A DNA stretch of 64,000 bases. It comes from Spirosoma oryzicola. GTDB taxonomy: Bacteria > Bacteroidota > Bacteroidia > Cytophagales > Spirosomataceae. This document shows positions 33,633 to 41,830 of this stretch, piece by piece (the first letter of the stretch is position 1; each line of letters opens with the position of its first letter). The stretch is taken from positions 2,310,501-2,374,500 of the forward strand of contig NZ_CP089538.1 of the NCBI RefSeq assembly GCF_021233055.1, read 5' to 3'. Made by a program: the position numbers and the translations under genes. The notes under the pieces were generated by a model. That model saw only the letters and a list, made by a program, of their open reading frames with translations. It was not told the DNA's origin and searched no databases.

Positions 33633-34823
33633 ATGCGACGATTTCTTTCGCTGGCGACGATCACCAACGTTGCTTTCATTGGCTTTAGTTTGCTGGGTTG
33701 TCAGAGTGACCGCGACGTAGAGCCAACCTTTTCGGCCGACTGTCTGGTCAAAGCGTCAACGACCAACGGTCAGACGATTGCCGGTTCTTATATCGTTACC
33801 TATCAGCCAACGAAAACCCTGCCAACGGCATCGGGCGCCCGCATGGCTGCCGTCGAAGCGACCGCCGAACAATTGCTGACGAGCTATCAGGTGTCTGATC
33901 CGCAGGTCGATGTGCTCGGCGCGGGTGAGCAGACCAGTTTTTTGGCGCATTTATCCGCCGACGAATTGAACCGAGTCCGGCAAGACCCGGCGGTGGCCTC
34001 GGTCGAACCCGATCGGATTATGTCGATCTGCAATTGCGTGGATGTGCAAACGTCTTCGACGCTGCTCTGGAACATCCAGCAGACCGGCTACGGGCGGGGG
34101 GATGTGCAAACAAACAAAACCGTCTGGATCATTGACACCGGTATCGACCTGGACCACCCGGACCTGAATGTCGATTTAACTCGAAGCCGTTCGTTCGTGA
34201 GCGGCCAAACCTCGGCGGACGATGAAAATGGTCACGGCACGCACGTGGCCGGAATCATTGGGGCAAAAAATAACAACGTTGGTGTAACGGGTATCGCTTC
34301 GGGAGCGAAGCTGGTCGCATTACGGGTGCTGGACGATGAAGGCGAAGGGCGCTTGTCGGGTATTATTCAGGCGGTCAACTATGTGGCACAGAACGGTAAA
34401 GCGGGTGATGTGGTGAACATGAGCCTCGGCGGAGAAGGAATATCCAATTCACTCGAACGGTCTATTCTCCAGGCGGCTAATGCGGGTATTCTGTTCGCGA
34501 TTGCGGCTGGCAACGACGGCAAAAACAGCGATAATTACTCGCCCGCGCGGGTGAACCACGCCAACGTTTTTACCGTATCAGCGATGGACAAAAACAATAA
34601 CTTTGCGTCGTTTTCTAATTTCGGTAGCAGCGTGGATGTCTGCGCGTACGGTGTTCGGATCACGTCGACGTATAAAGGCGGTAAGTATGCTATTCTGAGC
34701 GGAACGTCGATGGCTGCGCCCCACGTAGCCGGTTTATTATTGATCCGTGGAAACAAGCTGCCTACGCACGGCACCGTACAGGGCGATCCTGATGGTAAGC
34801 CCGATCCCATGGCGGGGGAATAA
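33633..34823 (+). CDS. S8 family (subtilisin) serine protease lipoprotein
   Basis: The 396-residue protein has a lipoprotein signal (FIGFSLLGC), an inhibitor I9-type propeptide (GSYIVTYQPTK to PAVASVEPDRI) and a subtilase domain with the complete triad: Asp168 (IDTGIDLDHPDL), His201 (NGHGTHVAGI) and Ser359 (SGTSMAAPHVAG). The oxyanion asparagine is in AAGNDGK. I chose the ATG at 33633 because it gives a canonical lipoprotein signal; a longer TTG-initiated reading does not. It probably cleaves proteins at the cell surface or in the periplasm after autoprocessing. Confidence 0.93.
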   Translation: MRRFLSLATITNVAFIGFSLLGCQSDRDVEPTFSADCLVKASTTNGQTIAGSYIVTYQPTKTLPTASGARMAAVEATAEQLLTSYQVSDPQVDVLGAGEQTSFLAHLSADELNRVRQDPAVASVEPDRIMSICNCVDVQTSSTLLWNIQQTGYGRGDVQTNKTVWIIDTGIDLDHPDLNVDLTRSRSFVSGQTSADDENGHGTHVAGIIGAKNNNVGVTGIASGAKLVALRVLDDEGEGRLSGIIQAVNYVAQNGKAGDVVNMSLGGEGISNSLERSILQAANAGILFAIAAGNDGKNSDNYSPARVNHANVFTVSAMDKNNNFASFSNFGSSVDVCAYGVRITSTYKGGKYAILSGTSMAAPHVAGLLLIRGNKLPTHGTVQGDPDGKPDPMAGE

Positions 34824-34918
34824 CGAACGGCTCGTAGCGTTCAAGCGTCATGAACCAGCACGTAGTCCTCTGCCTAATGAGGAGCTATTTATATATTTTG
34901 TAACTGATTATGAATCGG

Positions 34919-35013
34919 CGTTTTGTCATCCCGACGCTAGGAGGGATCTCCGGTAGCAGGCTAACTTTGTGACAACTACCGAAGATCCCTCCTAGCGTCG
35001 GGATGACAAAACG
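34919..35013. repeat. large inverted repeat with 31-bp arms, TTTTGTC-ended
   Basis: Arms 34919-34949 and 34983-35013 are perfectly complementary; inside the 33-nt loop CGGTAG/CTACCG extends the stem by 6 bp after one mismatch. The motif TGTCATCCCGACG recurs in a shortened copy at 41702. It lies between the convergent protease and GNAT-nitrilase genes. Confidence 0.9.
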
Positions 35014-35031
35014 TCGGTTTTACTGCTAAAT

Positions 35032-35079
35032 AAAGAAGAGGACCCGAAGCACTGATAAGCGCTTCGGGTCCTCTTCTTT
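35032..35079. terminator. strong bidirectional terminator
   Basis: 19-bp perfect arms (35032-35050 and 35061-35079) around ACTGATAAGC; TTCTTT ends both sides. It lies 18 bp past the stop of the minus-strand GNAT-nitrilase gene and serves the plus-strand protease gene as well. Confidence 0.85.
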
Positions 35080-35097
35080 AGTGTATTATGCGATCGA

Positions 35098-36696
35098 TTA
35101 CTCGGCCACGACGATGACGGGAGCTACTACTTCCGGGTCGTTGTCGGCCGATGCTTTCTTCTGTTTCAACGCTTTTTTGGCTGCTTTCTTCAACGTAACG
35201 TCGTATAGATCCGTCCGGCGGTCTTTAAGCACCTGCACCGAGCCGTGTTCGTGAAGCTCTTTAAGCAAGCTCAGATCTACGTCGGCAATAAGCACCATTT
35301 CCGTGTTGGCGGTTGCCTCAGCTTTAACGGCATTGGTCGGAAACTGAAAATCTGATGGCGTAAACACCGCCGATTGGGCGTAGTTGATGTCCATGTTATG
35401 CACCTTCGGGAGATTGCCGACGCAGCCCGAAATGGCGACGTAGCATTCGTTTTCGATAGCCCGTGCCTGCGCGCAGTGGCGTACGCGTGAGTAACCATTC
35501 TGCGTATCGGTCAGGAAAGGAACGAACAGAATCTGCATGCCCTGCTGCGCCAGAATCCGGCCCAGTTCGGGGAACTCAACGTCGTAGCAGATCAGCATAC
35601 CAATCTTACCACAGTCGGTGTCGAACGCGCGTATTTCGTAGCCGCCCACCATACCGTAGTGCTTCACTTCATTCGGCGTAATGTGAATCTTCCGGTACTC
35701 TTCCCAGGAGCCATCCCGGCGGCAGAGGTAAGCGACGTTATAGAGTTTACCATCGTCGTCAACGAGTGGCATACTGCCGCCCACGATATTGACGTTGTAG
35801 GAAATCGCCAGTTCACACAGTTTTTCGCGCACCGGTTCGGTAAAGTCGGCGAGTTTTCGAATCGCTACCGGCTCCGGCAGATCGTTGAAATCGGCCATCA
35901 GCGGTGTGTTGAAAAACTCCGGCAACACCATGAAGTCGGCCCGGTAATCACTCACCGCATTCACGAAGAATTCGATCTGATCGAGAAATGACGCCAGGTT
36001 TTTAAACAGACGCATCTGCCACTGAATGACGCCAAGCCGGATAATCGAGTCGGTATGCGGCTTTTTGTCTTTCTCGACAACGTAGTAGATATTGATCCAT
36101 TCCAGCAGCGTTGCGTACTCCTTTGACTCCGTATCGCCGGGTAGGTAGCCGCGCAGCACCTTCCGAACGTGGAAATCGTTCGAGAGCTGGAACGTGAGCG
36201 TCGGGTCGTAAATTTCTTTTTGCTTTACCTTGGCGATGTACTCGCGGGGCGACAGTTCGTCGGCGTATTTGCTGTAGTTCGGAATGCGGCCACCCGCCAG
36301 AATCCCTTTCAGGTTCAGCTGCTCACACAATTCCTTGCGGGCATCGTACAGCCGCCGACCCAACCGCAAATCACGGTAGTCGGGGTGTACGAATACTTCG
36401 ATCCCGTAGAGGTAATCTCCGCCGTCGTTATGCGTTTTGAAGGAATATCCCCCCGTAATTTCGTAGTACGTATGGTTGTCGCCGAACTGGTCGTATTTGA
36501 CCCGGATAGCCAGTGCGCTGGCAACGACTTTACCGTCTACTTCTACGCAGAACTGACCTTCCGGAAAAATAGTCAGCAGCTTATTGATCGAACTTTTCGA
36601 CCAGTAATCGCCACCGATACCACTGTACACTTCGATCATGGCCTCTTTGAGGTCATGGTAATCTTCTTTCTGTAAGTTTCTAACCTGTATATGCAT
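35098..36696 (-). CDS. GNAT acetyltransferase - carbon-nitrogen hydrolase fusion
   Basis: The 532-residue protein joins a GNAT domain (residues ~1-200, with DYRDLRLGRRLYDARKEL as acetyl-CoA loop) to a nitrilase-superfamily domain (~215-490). The nitrilase triad is visible: Glu in VLPEFFN, Lys in EYRKIHITP and Cys370 in LICYDVEFPE. The lysine-rich tail (KKAAKKALKQKKA) is unlike other nitrilases. The fusion is known in Bacteroidota and others, but its substrate is not established. I chose MHIQVRNLQKED at 36696, where GNAT similarity begins. Confidence 0.9.
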   Translation of the reverse strand: MHIQVRNLQKEDYHDLKEAMIEVYSGIGGDYWSKSSINKLLTIFPEGQFCVEVDGKVVASALAIRVKYDQFGDNHTYYEITGGYSFKTHNDGGDYLYGIEVFVHPDYRDLRLGRRLYDARKELCEQLNLKGILAGGRIPNYSKYADELSPREYIAKVKQKEIYDPTLTFQLSNDFHVRKVLRGYLPGDTESKEYATLLEWINIYYVVEKDKKPHTDSIIRLGVIQWQMRLFKNLASFLDQIEFFVNAVSDYRADFMVLPEFFNTPLMADFNDLPEPVAIRKLADFTEPVREKLCELAISYNVNIVGGSMPLVDDDGKLYNVAYLCRRDGSWEEYRKIHITPNEVKHYGMVGGYEIRAFDTDCGKIGMLICYDVEFPELGRILAQQGMQILFVPFLTDTQNGYSRVRHCAQARAIENECYVAISGCVGNLPKVHNMDINYAQSAVFTPSDFQFPTNAVKAEATANTEMVLIADVDLSLLKELHEHGSVQVLKDRRTDLYDVTLKKAAKKALKQKKASADNDPEVVAPVIVVAE

Positions 36697-36794
36697 AGGC
36701 GTTGACTGTTCCGGCGGAATGAACCTGACTTTCTGATGGATAAAATAATGCTTGTGCTTGGCACTTGGTAGCGGACTGTATACCAGACCTGAAA

Positions 36795-37808
36795 TCAACG
36801 TAAGCGTACTTCCAGATTCGTCATCATCTCGTCCGTTAAGTCGAGGTGGGTTACAAAACGGACCAAATGCTTGCCGAAGGCTACGCTCCGAATGCCTTTC
36901 GTTTCTAGTTGTGCAACGTAATCGGTCGCCAAGAGGTTTGCCGACAGCTTAAAAATTACGATATTGGTGTCAATCGGTAAAATGCTCTCTACTTCAGGGG
37001 CTTGTTCGAGCATGATGCCGATTTTACGGGCGCGGGCATGGTCGATTTTCAGCCGGTCGATGTGGTGATCGAGCGCGTAGATACCCGCTGCCGCCAGAAA
37101 TCCGGCTTGCCGCCAGCCACCACCCATGAGCTTACGATACCGCCGGGCCTGACGGATCATGTCGGCCTTTCCGATCAACAGCGAACCGACCGGACAGCCT
37201 AATCCTTTCGATAGACAAATGCTGATCGAATCAAAAAGTTGGCCGTACGCTTCCGTGGGATCACCTGTTTCGACGAGCGCGTTGAACAGGCGAGCACCGT
37301 CGAGATGCAGGATCAAACCATGCTCGTCGCAGACTTGCCGGATGGCCGCAATTTCGGGAACGGTATAGTAGCAGCCTCCTCCTTTGTTGACCGTGTTTTC
37401 CAGCACCACCAGCCGGGATAACGGTTTGTGCGAATCGGCGGGGTTGTAAATGTATTCGCGGATCAGATCGGGGGTAAGCTTACCGCGTTCGCCCTGCGGC
37501 AGACTGGCCGATGCCAGCGCATTGACCGAAATACCACCGCCTTCGTATTGGTACACATGGGACAGGTAATCACAGATCACATCGTCGCCGGGGCGGGTAT
37601 GCGTACGAATCGCCAGTTGGTTGGTCATCGTGCCCGACGCGCAGAAAAGCGCGGCTTCCATACCGAACAAGGCGGCTGCTTTCGCTTCGAGGGCATTGAC
37701 GGTCGGGTCATCACCCAGTACATCGTCGCCTAGTTGAGCCGTAAACATAGCCTCGCGCATGGCGGGCGTCGGTTGCGTAATCGTGTCGCTTCGTAGGTCA
37801 ATAATCAT
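36795..37808 (-). CDS. ltaE: low-specificity L-threonine aldolase
   Basis: The 337-residue PLP fold-type I enzyme splits L-threonine and allo-threonine into glycine and acetaldehyde. It starts [20 protein letters not shown] and has [25 protein letters not shown] and [16 protein letters not shown] (cofactor lysine). I chose ATG 37808; longer upstream frames cover the promoter. A TTTG-N20-GACCTTTG promoter ends only 5 bp before this ATG. It lies 98 bp upstream of the GNAT-nitrilase start in the same direction, so the two may be one unit. Confidence 0.95.
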   Translation of the reverse strand: MIIDLRSDTITQPTPAMREAMFTAQLGDDVLGDDPTVNALEAKAAALFGMEAALFCASGTMTNQLAIRTHTRPGDDVICDYLSHVYQYEGGGISVNALASASLPQGERGKLTPDLIREYIYNPADSHKPLSRLVVLENTVNKGGGCYYTVPEIAAIRQVCDEHGLILHLDGARLFNALVETGDPTEAYGQLFDSISICLSKGLGCPVGSLLIGKADMIRQARRYRKLMGGGWRQAGFLAAAGIYALDHHIDRLKIDHARARKIGIMLEQAPEVESILPIDTNIVIFKLSANLLATDYVAQLETKGIRSVAFGKHLVRFVTHLDLTDEMMTNLEVRLR

Positions 37809-37813
37809 GTAAA

Positions 37814-37845
37814 CAAAGGTCGCGCAGAATGGAATTGCGGGCAAA
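37814..37845 (-). promoter_or_regulatory. promoter of ltaE
   Basis: On the minus strand TTTG (37842-37845), 20 bp, then GACCTTTG (37814-37821), matching the -33 box fully and the -7 box at all but its first base. With the ATG at 37808 the mRNA would be leaderless or nearly so. Confidence 0.6.
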
Positions 37846-37903
37846 CAAACGGCTCCTGTTTCGGCTTTTTTATATCTTAAGCGCCAAAATGGCTTATCTT
37901 CGA

Positions 37904-38728
37904 ATGACTTCAAACGAATCAGATTTTTCTTCTCTCGATTTAGCTGCGCTTACGAGCGATATTTGCGCCATCGCCACCGATGCTGGGGCGTTTCTGCTTC
38001 AGGAGCGCAGCCGATTTCAGCGGGATGACATTGAGTACAAAGGACTCAACAACCTCGTTTCTTACGTCGATAAAGAAACCGAGAAGCAACTCGTTACCCG
38101 GCTTAACCAGTTGCTACCCCAGGCTGGTTTCATCACGGAGGAAGGAACCACGGGGCAGGAAGCCGACCCGACCGCGCTAAACTGGATCATCGATCCGCTC
38201 GATGGTACCGCCAATTTTATCCATAATCTACCGGTGTTTTCGGTCAGCATCGGTCTGGCGCTGGGTAGCACGCCCATTGCTGGCGTAATCTACGACCCAA
38301 ACAGAGCGGAGTGCTTTTCGGCCTGGCAGGGTGGGGGCGCGTATTGCAACGGCAGCAAGATTTCCGTTTCGCCCGCTACGCAATTGGGGGAAAGTCTCAT
38401 TGCGACGGGTTTTCCGTACTACAGCTTCGATCAGATGCAAAAGTACCTGCAAATTCTGGAGACGCTGATGCAGCAAACGCACGGCCTGCGCCGGATGGGA
38501 TCGGCGGCTATCGACCTGGCTTACGTAGCCTGCGGACGGTTTGAAGCTTTTTACGAATACAATCTCAATTCGTGGGATATGGCTGCGGGGGTATTGCTCG
38601 TGCAGGAAGCGGGTGGTGTGGTTACGGACTTTGAGGGGGGCGATGCGTTTCTGTTTCGAGGGGATGTTATAGCGGGTTCCGGTATGCATTCGGAGCTATT
38701 GCGCGTTATTCAGGACTATTGGCGGTAA
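37904..38728 (+). CDS. inositol monophosphatase family protein
   Basis: The 274-residue Mg-dependent phosphatase has the family signatures ITEEGT, WIIDPLDGTANFIHNLP and SWDMAAGVLLVQEAGG, giving all metal ligands. SuhB/CysQ-type enzymes dephosphorylate myo-inositol phosphates, or 3'-phosphoadenosine nucleotides; this one resembles IMPase more than CysQ. I chose the ATG at 37904; another in-frame ATG lies at 37889. It is divergent from ltaE across 95 bp and followed by yfiT after 39 bp. Confidence 0.92.
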   Translation: MTSNESDFSSLDLAALTSDICAIATDAGAFLLQERSRFQRDDIEYKGLNNLVSYVDKETEKQLVTRLNQLLPQAGFITEEGTTGQEADPTALNWIIDPLDGTANFIHNLPVFSVSIGLALGSTPIAGVIYDPNRAECFSAWQGGGAYCNGSKISVSPATQLGESLIATGFPYYSFDQMQKYLQILETLMQQTHGLRRMGSAAIDLAYVACGRFEAFYEYNLNSWDMAAGVLLVQEAGGVVTDFEGGDAFLFRGDVIAGSGMHSELLRVIQDYWR

Positions 38729-38767
38729 AACAAGTTGTCTCTAAAAATCGTCAAATCAGCTTAGCAA

Positions 38768-39319
38768 ATGCAGGATATCGATAGTCTCCGCTACCCCATC
38801 GGCCACTTTGCGCACGGGAGCGTATTTTCACCTGAAGAATTAAATGGACAAATTAGGTCCATTGCCGAAATGCCCATCCGACTAACGGAACTAGTCGGGA
38901 AGTGGGGCGACGACCGGTTGGACACGCCCTACCGACCCGAAGGCTGGACCGTTCGGCAGGTGGTGCATCACGTTGCCGACAGCCATATCAACGCCTACGT
39001 CCGAACGAAGCTGGCGCTTACGGAGGACAATCCAACCATTTCTCCCTACGAAGAAGGCGAATGGGCTAAATTACCGGATTACTCGCTTGAAATCGCTTCG
39101 TCGCTGGTTATTCTGAGAAATCTGCACCAGCGTTGGACAACTGTGCTCGAATCGCTCAGTGAGGACCAGCTAAACCGTACCTATTTTCACCCAGCCAGTC
39201 AGCGGTCGTTTCCTGTGTCGGAAGTGATCGGGATGTATGCCTGGCATGGTGAGCATCATCATCAGCACATTTATCGGCTGGCCGCCCGGAACGGTTGGCT
39301 TCAAAACAACGTTGACTAA
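38768..39319 (+). CDS. YfiT/BstA-type DinB-like metal-dependent protein
   Basis: The 183-residue four-helix protein matches the YfiT (DinB superfamily) group: LRYPIGHF at the start, WTVRQVVHHVADSHINAY and AWHGEHHHQHI supply the three metal-binding histidines. Bacillus relatives are bacillithiol S-transferases; in Bacteroidota some strains make bacillithiol, so thiol transfer is possible but unproven here. It is in the same direction as the phosphatase gene and is followed by an 11-bp inverted repeat (39328-39376). Confidence 0.88.
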   Translation: MQDIDSLRYPIGHFAHGSVFSPEELNGQIRSIAEMPIRLTELVGKWGDDRLDTPYRPEGWTVRQVVHHVADSHINAYVRTKLALTEDNPTISPYEEGEWAKLPDYSLEIASSLVILRNLHQRWTTVLESLSEDQLNRTYFHPASQRSFPVSEVIGMYAWHGEHHHQHIYRLAARNGWLQNNVD

Positions 39320-39327
39320 TATATACA

Positions 39328-39376
39328 GCCAGTCAGACAGTGAATGACAAACGAACGTATTTCGGGTCTGACTGGC
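39328..39376. repeat. inverted repeat after the YfiT gene
   Basis: 11-bp perfect arms GCCAGTCAGAC (39328-39338) and 39366-39376 with a 27-nt loop. It lies just past the YfiT stop; no T-run follows on the plus strand. Confidence 0.6.
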
Positions 39377-39397
39377 CATCAAGTAATCTAGCGAGCC

Positions 39398-39553
39398 ATG
39401 CAGGAGTTGATTATTGTGCTGGTTTTTGTGCTTGCCTTAGGGTATTTAGGAAGCCGGGCTTACCAAAGCTTTTCCAAAAAAAAGGCGGGCTGTGGTAAGG
39501 GCTGTGGCTGCGCTACGGACGCGAAATCATCTCGCGTAAGTGCCGTCAAATGA
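39398..39553 (+). CDS. FeoB-associated Cys-rich membrane protein-like small protein
   Basis: A 51-residue reading frame: one membrane span (LIIVLVFVLALGYLGSRA), a basic stretch, then the cysteine cluster AGCGKGCGCATD. This layout is that of FeoB-associated Cys-rich membrane proteins, short partners of ferrous-iron transporters. No feoA or feoB is in the window, so an iron role is inferred from the family only. The downstream DUF4403 gene starts 51 bp later. Confidence 0.8.
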   Translation: MQELIIVLVFVLALGYLGSRAYQSFSKKKAGCGKGCGCATDAKSSRVSAVK

Positions 39554-39604
39554 ATAAGTGTTTTCGGCTTTAACATTTTTGTTAGCTAATGGTTTGTTGT
39601 TGCA

Positions 39605-40993
39605 GTGAAAGCACAACGAATCATCGGACTATTTTTTATAGCAGCGGCATTGATCGGTTCCGTGAGTTGCCATCGTGTCCGCCCAAAACCACCTGTAACC
39701 CAGGATTTCGAGCCTCCCATCCCGGAGCCCATTTCGTATGTGGCGGGTGAGGTTACCTTCAAAATCAGGGATCTGGAGCAGAAGATCAACCAATCGCTTG
39801 GTGTTGTGCTCGTTCCCGAAGAAACGTTCGAAGGTAAAAAGGGGGAAGCCTGGCACCTTCGGGTCGAACGCACGGGTCCCGTTCGTATCCAGTATGCGAA
39901 TCGGAAAGTGTCGTTTTCTGCGCCGTTGCGGGTGTGGTACACCAATCCAATTGGCATCAGTAAGAAACGCAAAAGACGCTCGCTCTGTGCGCTCTCCGTC
40001 AACTTCGTGAGTCCGCTCGACATTGCGTCAAACTGGCGCTTGAATACCCATTCCCGTTTTGAAAATTACCAGTGGATTGAACAGCCCACCGTGCGTTTGC
40101 TGGGCGTGAAAATTGGCGTGACCAAGCTAGCCGAAAGTATGCTCGACAAACGGAAAGCAGAAATCGAAGGTGCTATTGATCAGGCGGTTCACAATGAATT
40201 ACGGCTGGATCGACACATCCGTAAGGTCTGGCGGGATATGCAAAAACCATTGCGAATCGCTAAAAAACCCGAAGAAATCTGGATTGTTCCCAAGCCCTTC
40301 AGCATCGCAGCGGCTCCCGTCTTTGGGGATAAAAAGCGCATAACTGTACCGCTTCAAATCGCCTTTCGGGTTGAAACGAAGGTAGGAGCGATGCCCGTTG
40401 CTACCGAATTGGAGCGGCTGCCCCGCCTGCTGAGACGGGCTAAAACGCCGGAATCGTCGCGGTTGAAGGTGAGGGCGTTTATTCCATTTAACGATGTTAA
40501 CCGAGTCGTAGCCCGCGCGCTGACGGAGCAAAAGTTGGGCCTAGCGGGTGGAAAGGTCAAGATAAAAAACGCAACTGTTTATGGTGGCGGCCATTCGTTG
40601 ATTCTAAAAACCGAAGTCACCGGAGCTGTCAACGGAACGTTGTATTTTCATGGTCAGCCGAGTTACGATACGTTGAGCAATACCTTGCAGATCAAGGATC
40701 TTGATTTTGATGTAGATACGAAAGAACGGCTGTTCGCTACGGCTGACTGGCTACTCCATGATCACCTCCGCGATACGCTCCAGTCGGTGATGGTCATACC
40801 CCTGCGCCACCAGATTGCGGGTATTCCCGAAAAGATTGAAACGGCCTTTGCCCGTGGGGGAGCCGGAAAAAAAACGGCCCTCGACATCGACGCATTCCGG
40901 CTGGTGCCCGAGCGGGTAGTTGTCCGGCCCGACGGGGTTCAGGTGTTAATCAAGGTGGAGTCGAAGGTAGCCGTCAGCGTAAAGAAAATATAA
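39605..40993 (+). CDS. DUF4403 family lipoprotein
   Basis: The 462-residue protein has a lipoprotein signal (IIGLFFIAAALIGSVSC) and is a DUF4403 member: long beta-rich, with YVAGEVTFKIRDLEQKIN, a central LLGVKIGVTKLAESMLDKR and the end VLIKVESKVAVSV. The fold resembles lipid-binding (tubular, SMP/BPI-like) proteins according to general family knowledge; no enzymatic residues are visible. It starts with GTG, since no ATG is available before the signal. It ends 8 bp from the convergent glycosylase gene. Confidence 0.85.
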   Translation: MKAQRIIGLFFIAAALIGSVSCHRVRPKPPVTQDFEPPIPEPISYVAGEVTFKIRDLEQKINQSLGVVLVPEETFEGKKGEAWHLRVERTGPVRIQYANRKVSFSAPLRVWYTNPIGISKKRKRRSLCALSVNFVSPLDIASNWRLNTHSRFENYQWIEQPTVRLLGVKIGVTKLAESMLDKRKAEIEGAIDQAVHNELRLDRHIRKVWRDMQKPLRIAKKPEEIWIVPKPFSIAAAPVFGDKKRITVPLQIAFRVETKVGAMPVATELERLPRLLRRAKTPESSRLKVRAFIPFNDVNRVVARALTEQKLGLAGGKVKIKNATVYGGGHSLILKTEVTGAVNGTLYFHGQPSYDTLSNTLQIKDLDFDVDTKERLFATADWLLHDHLRDTLQSVMVIPLRHQIAGIPEKIETAFARGGAGKKTALDIDAFRLVPERVVVRPDGVQVLIKVESKVAVSVKKI

Positions 40994-41001
40994 CGGATTG
41001 G

Positions 41002-41628
41002 TCAGGGTTTCCAGCGCCACAGGTACCGGCAGGCGGTAGTTCGGTAGGGCCGCCAGGCATCGGCAATCTGGTGCAGTGCGTTATATAACGTTTTTCCGGT
41101 AAGTCCGTTCGTTTGCTCCGGGTAAGCCAGGATCATCCGCTGGCGAATAACCAGATCATCAATCGGGAAAACGTCGGGCCGATTCAGCACAAACATCAGG
41201 AGCATTTCGACGGTCCACCGGCCCACCCCCTTGATGGGAATGAGGTACTGCACAATCGCTTCGTCAGTCATCGGATCAAGGTGCGCCCGGTCGATGGGGT
41301 TGACCAGCGAAAACTCCGCGACACTTTGCAGGTACTTGATTTTTTGACCGGACAGACCCGCGCTACGTAATTCCTCGGTTGTTTTCAAAAGCAAATCACG
41401 GGCGTGTGGGTAACCATCCGCGAACAAAAGCTGAAAGCGGGTAAAAATTGCGTCAGCCGCTTTCACCGAGATTTGTTGCGAAACAATGCTTTCGAGCAGG
41501 GCCAGATAAACGTCATCGGCGTAATCATTAAAAACTTTGGGATCGGGCGTTTCGGCCATCAGCCGGGCCATAACCGGGTCTTGCGCCAGGTGGTCGAGAG
41601 CCGCTGCTGAATCGGGTGTAATGGGCAT
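41002..41628 (-). CDS. DNA-3-methyladenine glycosylase II (AlkA-like)
   Basis: The 208-residue HhH-GPD base-excision repair enzyme removes alkylated bases. The helix-hairpin-helix is LIPIKGVGRWTVEMLL and the catalytic aspartate is in VFPIDDLVIRQRM; ESIVSQQISVKAADAIFTRF precedes. It lacks the N-terminal AlkA domain of E. coli (282 residues), as in the shorter yeast MAG-like and archaeal types. It is transcribed alone. Confidence 0.92.
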   Translation of the reverse strand: MPITPDSAAALDHLAQDPVMARLMAETPDPKVFNDYADDVYLALLESIVSQQISVKAADAIFTRFQLLFADGYPHARDLLLKTTEELRSAGLSGQKIKYLQSVAEFSLVNPIDRAHLDPMTDEAIVQYLIPIKGVGRWTVEMLLMFVLNRPDVFPIDDLVIRQRMILAYPEQTNGLTGKTLYNALHQIADAWRPYRTTACRYLWRWKP

Positions 41629-41701
41629 GAACTGACTTAGATAATGCGAATAATGGATTTAAATATCTGAAATTCAAACAGTTATTATTTAATTTACATT
41701 G

Positions 41702-41727
41702 TTTTTTGTCGTCGGGATGACAAAAAA
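41702..41727. repeat. short TTTTGTC-ended palindrome
   Basis: 9-bp arms TTTTTTGTC (41702-41710) and GACAAAAAA (41719-41727). Read on the minus strand, it contains TTTTTTGTCATCCCGACG, the end of the large element at 34919, followed at once by the closing arm; it looks like that element with its core missing. Confidence 0.65.
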
Positions 41728-41830
41728 ATACCCATCATTTACGTTAGATGACGCTTACCGAAACTCGTCTTAGCGGGAATGGTAGCGCTGGTTTGCTGTA
41801 CCAACCGCAGGGGTACAAATTTGTTTCTGC

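Noticed and set aside
41702..41727. Simple terminator for the AlkA-like or glycosidase gene
   Set aside because: It lies upstream of the minus-strand AlkA-like gene and downstream of the glycosidase stop by about 105 bp; similarity to the 34919 element makes a shared repeat family the better explanation, though a terminator role is not excluded.
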